This document shows, piece by piece, positions 53,991 to 64,000 of a DNA stretch of 64,000 bases. Under the pieces are notes generated by a model. It made no database searches, was not told the DNA's origin, and saw only the letters and a program-made list of their open reading frames with translations. The position numbers and the translations under genes are program-made. Origin of the DNA: Epiperipatus broadwayi (taxonomy: Eukaryota > Onychophora > Udeonychophora > Euonychophora > Peripatidae); the NCBI GenBank assembly GCA_028023455.1, contig JAQFVV010000073.1:977001-1041000 (forward strand), given 5' to 3'. Positions within the stretch are counted from its first letter, which is position 1, and every line of letters starts with the position of its first letter.

Positions 53991-56467
53991 CATAAATATT
54001 CTATTAATAGCAAAAGTCAAAATCAGCATTTAAAAGATAATGCAGAATAATATTAATCATGTTACAGAATGAAAAGAGAAATATGTGATGTATCATCTAT
54101 CATTTAATGTATTAAAGCATTAGTGAAAGAAGATATTTATATGTGTGCATATGTATGTAATTAATAAGGATAAATGACTTTCTCTCAGGCTATGAATAAA
54201 TAATCTTCTGTATGATATCAAAGTAATGGTAATAAAATGGACCCACCTATTTTTAAGCTTTTGATGTTCATAAAATTACTCTTGCTAATGTTTGTGAAAA
54301 TGCAGAATGGTTTTAATATATTAAGCAGCTGAAAATATGACATTAATAATTATTAAATTAATAATCAGTTACACCATATAAGATTTTATTTTTAATAATC
54401 TTGGTTTAATAATCAAAAAATAATAATAATTGGAGAAATAAAATTAACAAAGATTAATATAGGCATAGTTAAGGAGGTTACGAATAAATAATTATAAGTT
54501 TTTGCCAATGGAAAACTTTATTATTCATTTTTATAATTACTGTCATATGTTCATCTGGTTGAGATATGAAAATTCACTGTAAATTTATATTGATGACAAG
54601 AATAATCTTATAAATATCAAAAGCTTCAATAATTGATTGTTGTATTCTATCATTGATTCTTTGATAATAGACAGAATGTTATTTATTCATAACTTAAGGG
54701 GAAATATTTTAATATATGAATAATAATAAATTGCTTTGATGATTCTTTTCATCAGAATAATTCTTATAATGGATATTTGCAGTTTAGTGCAACAATACTG
54801 TTACCCCATCACTGATAGATTTTCATGTGAATTTTCAGATGATTTCTGCAAACATATATGATCTGTTTCCTCATGTTTTAATTTATATTAAAAGAATGTA
54901 CTAATATATATATATATATATATATTCAATTGGGGGAGGGGGATATTGAATAGAGAGGAAAAAGTGCAAAAAAAAAATTAAAGCAACTGCTCATATGCCA
55001 ATAATAAATAATCCTGTATGTAAACACAGTGTATCAATACATAATTTATGAAGGCTTCTAATTAATCATGCTCTTAGAAAAAAGTATTAAAAAAATTGAA
55101 GAAATTGGGAGGATTTGAACCAACCTTCATAGATAAGTAATGAAATTTTTACTAACTGATACCCTTGACATAAAAGCTGTTTACTTAGAATGTTGCTTTT
55201 ATTTGGTCAGGACAGTAATAGCTGATAAAGAGAGAAGGATAATATTAACCAAAATGTTGTGCAGTCACTAACCTGTGTTGTTTATTTACATAAAAAGAAA
55301 TACACTGTCTGTTTTTGTATATAAATCTACACACACTAACCTGTGAGTAAGAGTTTTAAAAACAGAAGTGAATGACATGCACTTAGATCTTATTCTTAAA
55401 TAAATCAACGCGCACCGACTGTGCCTAAATTAGATCTTGATCCTACTCTATGCCTGATATTTTAATTGATAAATTATACAAATTTTGTTAATATATCACA
55501 GAAAAAAGTTTCTCATTTTTAATCACATGCAATTGAATGCATAGTAGTATAAAATATCTATAAATTAATAGTTTGGTGCTGAATATATATATATATAAAA
55601 TTATGTAGAAGGTATATTAATTAATCTTTTGATTTTCACTTGTTTGTTTTAGTGTAGTGAATATATTTATATACTAAAACAAACAGCACAGGTCAAGAAG
55701 GATAACTCTTACAGCTTGATGGAAATATGTTAATCAATTATATCACCTGAATATATATATATATATAGAGAGAGAAATTATTAAATAAACAATAACAATT
55801 AAGATTAATAACAAATTTGACTATATATAAAAATATACACTAGCTTACATCCATACATATGTATATTTGACTGAAATTAACAGTTATATGATTGAAATAT
55901 TAATTAATATGTGCTTTTAACTGCAATACTATTTCTTTTAAGTGATAGCCCATTAAGTTTAGCCTTTTTGTAATTATCTAATATATTAAATCAATATTAA
56001 TTTATATTTAAAATGTTAAATTAATTTTGATTCATTTTGCTATGACATACTAATTTATTCCATTGTTAAATATTGCAAAAAGTATAATATATATTTGAAT
56101 TATTTAGAAAAGAACTATTTTGCTTGATTAGGAGATCTGAATTATTTAAAGATTTATTGTAGTGAAGAAATCTGACTTGCTTAAAGAAGATTTATTTACA
56201 TTAATAATATTTTGCTATAACCTGTTTTATGTAGTCTTAGCTGCATATAATTAATTTGGTTAGTGAGAATATTAGAATTATTTCCTGATTAGATGGTTTT
56301 GTTTCTAAAATAACAACATCAGAGCTACCCCATCTTGAGGTTATTTTAGATGAGCTTATTGGCCATCATTTTTAGCTTACCACTTTTTTAGATTACTATA
56401 TATATTCTAACCTCCCCCCGCGCATCCTCACCCCAAAATATATTGTTTAATAACGAATATTCCGGGT
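53991..56467. other. AT-rich sequence with short AT repeats
   Basis: (AT)n at 54904-54925 and near 55585, and a small hairpin (TGTTTGTTTTAGT at about 55641 and its complement near 55675). No gene recognised. Confidence 0.4.
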
Positions 56468-59400
56468 TCTAGCTCAGTTAACAAATAAATAAATGAAATA
56501 TTCAGCATTAATTAAAATGATTACTAGCTCTAATTTTAAAATACAAATTCGATTCAATTTTAAAATGAATTAAACAAATATTTACTATTTTCATGAGACA
56601 TGGAGTGACAATACCGGGAACGAGATAGACTACATTGAGCTATTATCCACACGATACTAACTCAATGGCATAAGAACACTATACCCTCTTTTTTTTACTA
56701 TACCAAATAAATAACTCATAGTATTCTTACGACTTTCTAAGCTCTATTCACTACGATTAAAATAATAATCATATCTTAATCTTCTTTATAACAAGAATCT
56801 AGTTCAATTAAATAAAATGAAGAAAAATAAATAAAATAAAATAAAATCTCAGGTTCATAAATTGTATTCTAACTGATTTAAAATTACGGTAGTAAAATAT
56901 GAAAAGGGAATTTTTATGTCATAATCTACTACACATCAACTAATAATAATAAAATAATAATAACAATAATAATATAATATAATCTTATTTCTTCCTAAAT
57001 GAATTAAATAAATACGTACGTGGTAGTATTTTAATAATCTGACAACAGAATACGTGTGGCAACTTTAGCATATAATTTAATGTAATATTATGGCAACCGA
57101 CTTATGACCAATAAATAATATAAAATTATGATCTTTTAATTTTAACATACCAATAAATTCTCAAAATTGTTATAACACTTTTATGTTTACCTTTTGTGCA
57201 AAATTTATATGTCTGTTTCAATTATAAATGTATCGTGATTTCATGCAACCATGTGGAGAAATAACAACGCGGACACAAAACTTTAAAATAAATTTAAAAC
57301 AAAGTTTATTAACAACATAAATAAATTAACAATATTTTTACACTATATACATTGGATATCCCTTACTCTCCTATCTCAACTTAGTTTATTAGTTTATAAA
57401 ATGAAACCAAAATACTATTTATTTTTCCTAGTTAAATCTTATCTTTTTAACACTTAAGAAAATACAGTATTATTACTTGATTTATTATTATGGTTAGCTT
57501 GCTACAAAATGCATTTTTTATATGCTTATCACAAACACTTTGCATCCCTAATATTATTAAAATTATATTTTTTACAAAATTTACATTCGTAGTAAAAATT
57601 CTACAAAACAATAAAATTCTAGTTTTATATTGGTTGTATGGAATCTTACAAAGTCAAAACATTATTCTACATTCGGTATTAGGTTTTTTTATTGTTCATT
57701 ATCCGATGTTTATTAATCCTAATATTCTCATTCAAGCCTTACTTCGGATGATATAATTACAACTATTAACATACCATGCACAAGTATATGTTTATTATAC
57801 CTTATTGAACTATTTTCTTAATAAATATGCAATACTTATTTTCTAAATATTATTTTAACAAAAAATTCATTCAAATTTTATTATCACTTTTAAATACTTG
57901 GTTTAGATTTATTTTCAAAAAATCTTATATTCATTTCCGAATTAATTTTACAATGTATTATATGATTCTTTCTCTCTTTATGATATTTTGGACTTTCAAT
58001 TTTAAAGTTACACAATTTTATACATTCCAGCAAATAAACTATTCTTACACAAACGATAACATATCTTCAGTTCTATTTTATTCATTATTTCTTTGAAAAT
58101 ATCTTTCTGACCGATGCAGATTCACAAAATAAGGATAGCGAAGATAGATGCATAGGATCAAAATATAACTAGAATATTACTCGTCATAAACCTTGACAAT
58201 CATGGCACAGTGAATTAAAAGACACTATAGAGGAGTGACCTTTACCTGTCTACCAACCTCTATTATAGGAACGATGCTAAAGCTATTTCTTCAGCTTTAT
58301 TATAACATCAAAAAGTTTAAAAATATGCAAAACACTGTCCAAACCATATGTGTTCAGTTATAGGGCTTAGTTAACTATACTGAAATCACACAAAACTAAA
58401 TATGATCCAAATCCTTTATTTTCCTATTTTTTAAAAAAAACATCATCTTGGTTTCCTCTCCACTAGTACTTCCAAGTCACTATCCGATCTTATTTCTCAA
58501 GATTTTTCTATACTGTACATCGACAAATACATATCTGCATTACTAACAATAATAAAATTCATTTATTTTAAAACTATTCCACTGTTCTATAAGAAAATCT
58601 TTTTACTACTTTCCTCCGTATATTTAATCATATACAACTATTTAAATATCTGAATACTTTATCACATGAAAGTTCAAAAGAATCACACAATTGCTCTGTT
58701 AAATTATATTATTAATATACTTTAAATAAATTATTGCATGCATATTCCGAATTACTCCTATCTCATTATATGTTAAAAATGTTGTATAAAATGTGTACAT
58801 ATAATTTAAACTTTCACACTTCATTCTTAATCAATAGATGATCTAAAAAAAATACATTATGCATTATAAATAAATATCAATATTACCAAACGATCTTTAT
58901 CTTCTCGATCGCGTTCCATAGGCTTCACCATCCATTTGATTCTTGTAGATATAAGACTCACATACATACACTTTATTTTTAAACAATATTTCTAATAATT
59001 TTATCAAGCTATTATATTTAAATCTCAATATTACTAAATTTATGTTTATATGTTTTCCCTAATCTCACATAGCATTTTATATTCTAAAATAAATTAGTAA
59101 AATATTTAAACTATATTTACTGTACTTCTTTATCAAACTTTCTTGAAAACCGTTCATATTAAAGCTAAAAAAAAATGTTTATTATTTCTTCTTCAGTCAC
59201 TTAATGTTCTATTTTAAGGCAAAACAATTATTGCTCTGTTTAATAAATATTCATAGATGACAATCCTTGGTTTTTTATAATATTTAATACAATTATTAAT
59301 TATGATATTAGTTAATCCCGTAAAGAAAACGTCTACATATTCTCTTTTAATATTTTCTGCTAAGATTTTCCCGCGCGACTTTTATGATGCATCTTCTAGG

Positions 59401-60980
59401 TACTTTTATTTAAATATTCAGTAAATTTTTTCTGTCTCCATGGATCCATTTTATTAAGTATATTAGATTTATATTTTCCAATTTCTCTTAGAGAAAGTTT
59501 TTCTGTTCTTTTTTTTTATAAAAAAAAATAATGACTCTTTCATATTATTATTCGGTAAATTTTCCTTTCTTTTAAAGTTCTGGTAACTATATACTTTGTA
59601 ATGTTTCCTTTAAAAAGGACAAACATTTTTTTTCTCATTATAACTTTTACATAATTCTTTATAATGTACAGCATCTTAATTTTTTTTCATAGAGAAGAAT
59701 AAAAAAAAACTTTAGAGTAGCCTTATAAATTTGTGCGTCATAATTTTTCCTGACGGCAAATAACTTCTCTTTTAAGTTTCCGTATAGCGTCCAAATTATA
59801 TTTCTCTGAGTTACAATAATAAGTTTCTGGTTGAGCATAAATAAAGCTGTATCAAGGTACTTTACAAATATTTTTCCTTTAGCAATATTTTTAGGTATTT
59901 TTTCCTTTAGTACTTCCATTTTTACTGCAAGGTTTTTTGGCTAAACTTGAATAAAATCACTGGCAAGAAAACTTTTAAAATTAGCCCTTCATGTAAAGGC
60001 AGTCAAAATATTATATGTTAAAAAAACTTTTAAAATAAATACAAAATTTTAAAATTATATCACTTTTCTAGCTTACGGTCTTATCCAGCTAAAAATATGT
60101 TACTCCCTCCTTCACTTACACATTACTTTCTCCCGCTTCGTCTAATTCTTATATTTTGTCTGCTCAATTACCTCCATTGATTGGTTAATAACTTTTAGCG
60201 CGAACAAATTTACACATTTTAGTTTTATAATATATTAAACCCTTTAAAATAAAGAATTTATGACGTCATGTCTTAAATATTACTTAGAATAGTATTTTTA
60301 AATTCAATTATAGTTTTATCAAAATCATTTAAACTTTAAAATAATTATTAAAACAATATTTAATATTTCAACTTTTACTTTAAGGATCGATAGCAATTAT
60401 ATTTAGTTTTATAATTCACAAACTTTATTATTATTCTAACAAGCGTGTGTGTGAAGGTATATAATATACAGTCACATGATTACTAACTTTATCAGATGAT
60501 TTTTTAATTTACGTCTCGGTCTAAATTACCAAAACTGATATATTTTATAAAAAATTTGGAAAATAATTTAAACTTGTAGAACCAAATATAACTCTCACCA
60601 TCCTAAAGTTTATTTTAAAATATACTCTATTAATTTTGACTATTAAATATAATTATAACACTACATATAGCATTTATTTAATTTATTAGTTTTAAAATAT
60701 CATACTCGAATTATTAATATATTTTTAACTATTTATAGCTGTGTTATTTTATATGGCCAGCTTTTACAACCATAAGCAAGGATATAATTAAGCTTTATTT
60801 AACTGTTCCTTTTAAAATAATCCATTACACTTTTATATACCAGGTATTTTCAGCCTTAAATTGTACTATAAAATCTAATTATCCTACTATTATTTATATA
60901 TCATACAAACATATCTTAAAATTTAAAATTTTTTTTTAGTAATTGACCATTCTACCCTATTATGACCTATAGATAAGGGC

Positions 60981-60983
<3 letters not shown>
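56468..60983 (-). mobile_element. Unrecognised ~4.5 kb element, copy Y (inverted relative to X)
   Basis: In minus-strand order it shows the same landmarks as copy X: TGTGCCCTT directly after an (AT)n run (60983), the CACACACACGCTTG block near 60445, CCAAT (60184-60180), AATAAA (57310-57305), a block ending CCACA (57252), GAACCTGAGATT near 56860, the hairpin with TTCTTATGCCATTGAG near 56680, and TAACTGAGCTAG near 56481. X and Y are strongly diverged. It contains an 86-codon frame (59919-59659, MEVLKEKIPKNIAKGK...) with no recognised domain; the plus-strand frames at 57490-58096 run antisense to the element and are probably chance. Confidence 0.55.

Positions 60984-61015
<32 letters not shown>
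60984..61015. repeat. (AT)16 microsatellite at the start of element Y
   Basis: Pure AT run directly at the element boundary. The partner element X also starts next to an (AT)n run (44791-44812). Confidence 0.9.
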
Positions 61016-61018
<3 letters not shown>

Positions 61019-62345
61019 TTCAAATTTATTGTGAGCCATGCATCATGAAAAATAAATCCTTTGAGTTTGGTCATATATCATGAAAAATTAAATCCGCTGT
61101 TCTTTTTTTTACCTAGAAGTTTTAAACTGTGATGAGACTTTTCTTTTGATGGTATTTATTTGGTCAGATACCATGTTAGATAGGGAGACAATTGAATAAA
61201 TTTTTAGTTTATAATTATTAAGGAGAACTAAAAGAGCAATAATGGCCATGCTGATGCTACACCTATAAACTATAATTTGCTTGCAGTTGCGAATAATAAT
61301 ATTCCACTAATAATTATAAATTAAACATTTCAAACATGCATTTGCTTTTATAATTCATTTTGAAAGTCTATATTCTGTAACAATACAACAAATATATAAA
61401 ATGCTTTATTAAAAAAAAATCTGCACTCCTTAAATACACCTTTACCCTGCTTAGCGATGGCAATTGGTCCTCCAAAACTCATTGTTAAGCAATAATATCA
61501 TAGACAAAATACGTAATTATAATGGGGGTCTATGGGAAAAAAATTGGTCAGTTCCAGTAACATAAAATATCCACATTGATTTCCAAGCTCAAAGATTTTC
61601 TTGATTTTTTCATGACAATGATGACTAAATACAGTATTTAAAAAGAAAAGTTTTATATCACTAGGAAAAAAAAATGCATATTTTCACTTTAAAAAGTACA
61701 GAACAGCAAAAAGAAAGAGAAAGTGAAACAAAATTTGAATTTAATAGTTTTTATATTCTTCTGTGAAAGTTTTTCATCGTAATGGAAAAAAAAAACTATA
61801 CTGAAGTGCTTTTTTTAAAATTGTATTACAGTATATATTACTACTGCACATTTATTTTATTACTTATGTGAAATTATTCAAATTAAAAAACAATGTTTAA
61901 TTATTAATTATTTAATTGAACATATAGGAAAAAAAATCAACTTATTTTCAAAGTAAAAAATCTAACTTCTAATTTTCTAAAACATACAGATAGGTTTATT
62001 TTTCTTACTGTATACTTTTAGTAATGTAATAATGCCCCCCCCCCATTCGAGTAGAAAGATTATTAATTAAATGCAATCTGTTTTTTTTTAACTTTTTTAA
62101 TTCGACATCATTTTAAAATGTTGTTTTTCTTTTGATTTGAAACATCTTGAGTGTAAACAACATGTTTATTAATGAAGTTACAAAATCAATAACTATTTTT
62201 ACATAATTATCCAGGTGTTCTAAAAATAATATATTGTATTTAAGAAACACACACACAGTTTAATATTCATATTTAGTGTTTTCCTGAAAGTTTGTGATGA
62301 TGATATTTTATTTGTCTTGTACTGTATTTATATACTGGAGTATTT
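61016..62345. other. AT-rich sequence, nothing recognised
   Basis: About 1.3 kb without a supportable feature. Confidence 0.4.
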
Positions 62346-62348
62346 GTA

Positions 62349-62419
62349 TACAGTATCATCAACAAATTAAAAATTCTCTTTTTTCTTTTCAAAAACTTTA
62401 TTTTCTTATCTCAATACTG

Positions 62420-62461
<42 letters not shown>

Positions 62462-62732
62462 CTGTATATATATATATATATATACAGTATTTATATAATA
62501 CAAAACTCTGTTTCAACTGTTTATCTTCATACAGTCATTTCCAAGGATATCTCTCTCCCATTGCTATATTTTATTACTCTTTCTTTTACATTATTTAATT
62601 ACAAATCAATGTTGAAATGTTGGAGTTTTTGTATTATATAAATATATTACTCTATATGTTCAGTATTGAGATAAGAAAATAATGTTTTTGAAAAGAAAAA
62701 GAAGGATTTTTAATTTGTTGATATTATTGTAG
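62349..62732. repeat. Foldback repeat with AT microsatellite inside one arm
   Basis: The left arm begins at about 62349 (CATCAACAAATTAAAAAT) and the right arm ends at about 62732 with its complement. Both share CTTATCTCAATACTGAACAT and TATAATACAAAA. The left arm contains expanded (AT)n (62423-62457 and 62465-62484) that the right arm lacks. The spacer is about 85 bp. A CAGTTGAAAC string on the minus strand is also found in the repeat at 44.1-44.4 kb. Confidence 0.75.
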
Positions 62733-63555
62733 AACATATAAATGTATTTTAAAAGAAAAAGTGGATGAATATTTGCTGTGTTATATATTATATATGATGT
62801 ATACAGTATTATAGATTCAGTAATTATAGATATTTTAAGGGTTTTATGAATAAAATATTGTATGTGTATACAATTACAGCAAAGTCATTACCTGTATACA
62901 TATTACAATAATATACTTTTGCTTTTGGGTAAAATGAATTTAATATAGCTATCTCTAACATCATCAGTGACGCAAAATTCAAGATGGCTGCCAATTTTTT
63001 ATTTTTATTTTTTCCGATCGTTACAGTGAATAATCAATTGTACATCGAAGTAGTGGGTACAAATTGATGATGATCGCTATTGCAAAATATCGCTAAGTAG
63101 ACAATCGCTAAGTGGGATAAAGGTGTACATGCACTCATAACATTTGATAAACATAATCAATTAATCTTACATTTCATGAGACTTTCCTTTTAAATAGAAG
63201 ACTTAACCTTTTATTATTAACAAAAGAAACATGATTTAAAAATTGATGTTAACAACAAAAATCATCACATGATCACATTTCCTGTTTATCAACAAAAAAA
63301 CATATAGTAGAGTATTAATTAAAAATTAAGGAAATAAAAATTTATTTTTTCTGCTTATACAGTAATCATTTAAACAATAAAAATATTTTTTTATGATCGC
63401 AAGCATTATTTTTAAATAGCTTATACACTTTCAGTTAATTTTTTATGCCAGTTAACTCACATGTATATATATATTAAGATGCTATTTTTTTCAGTTAATA
63501 GAATATGCATTACTTAATATCATTAAGTGCTGCTATAGACTATAAGTCTGAAGTG

Positions 63556-63589
<34 letters not shown>

Positions 63590-64000
63590 AGAGTATTAAA
63601 GATATGTATAAGATTAGATAACTAGATAGCCAACATGTGAGGAATGTCGAAATAGTGGCAGTATAAAAACATATTAATGATCAAAAATTAGTATAAAAAG
63701 TAAGTCAAGCTTATTACCAAAATAATAATAAATAAATTGGAGGCCAAATTTTACCCAATCAAATAAAAAGAAAATGACTTTTCAGGGTTTTAAAATATTA
63801 CAAATAAGCAAGCAAATATCAAATTCACACGTTAGTCAAGGATATTGTACTCAGCTATATTTGATAACAAAACTATTTAGTTGTTCTTAAAACATGGACT
63901 TAAACAACTAATTTATATAGACTAAATAATTAAAGTATATATTTTTTAAATTTAACAAATATAAAATACACACAAAATTTATGTGACCATAAAATTTATT
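62733..64000. other. AT-rich sequence with (AT)n at 63557-63586
   Basis: No gene or further repeat recognised. Confidence 0.4.

Noticed and set aside
57490-58096. Two 88-89 codon plus-strand frames rich in Phe and Ile, like mitochondrial membrane proteins
   Set aside because: They are antisense to element Y, have no motif, and the composition follows from AT-rich DNA.

Overview
The window looks like intergenic, repeat-dominated nuclear DNA from an AT-rich invertebrate animal genome; by eye roughly three quarters of the bases are A or T. This rests on the mix of animal non-LTR retrotransposons (RTE, a CR1/Jockey-group LINE and an L1/Tx1-like LINE), a Penelope-like element with a GIY-YIG endonuclease, hammerhead-ribozyme repeats and very long di- and trinucleotide microsatellites. 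A crustacean or other arthropod would fit, but no host gene is present to settle it. I find no convincing host protein-coding gene, rRNA gene, functional tRNA gene, CRISPR array or prokaryotic signal. Every recognisable coding stretch belongs to a transposable element, and all of these are broken.

Layout: 0.8-2.0 kb, RTE reverse-transcriptase remnant (minus). 2.5-4.1 kb, a palindrome of about 1.65 kb built from repeat family F1. 5.0-5.6 kb, second RTE remnant (plus) ending in (CT)56. 7.8-8.0 kb, degenerate hammerhead repeat. 9.2-10.6 kb, element with inverted ends. 13-17 kb, slightly less AT-rich block with short minus-strand frames, probably a decayed element. 18.0-19.2 and 23.2-24.4 kb, two copies of one segmental duplication; each copy carries a different later insertion bounded by a 13-14 bp target-site duplication, so each serves as the empty site for the other. 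27.4 kb, small foldback element. 29.2-40.3 kb, two opposed LINEs embedded in ATT microsatellite. 42.6-43.5 kb, truncated Penelope-like element with an inverted 5' end and a hammerhead-like motif downstream. 44.8-49.0 and 56.5-61.0 kb, two diverged copies of an unrecognised 4.2-4.5 kb element in opposite orientation, with CCAAT/TATA and AATAAA signals. 52.7-54.0 kb, two more hammerhead repeats. The rest is unremarkable AT-rich sequence with AT microsatellites.

The most interesting theme is a family of roughly 240-260 bp foldback repeats carrying a minimal type I hammerhead ribozyme. Two copies keep the complete catalytic core and a GUC cleavage site. One has an exact 14 bp target-site duplication and is missing from its paralogous site, so it moved as a unit. 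A second theme, seen in unrelated families, is an inverted duplication at one end of insertions, as expected if the nascent cDNA folded back on itself during reverse transcription. All statements come from reading the sequence; no search or folding program was run.
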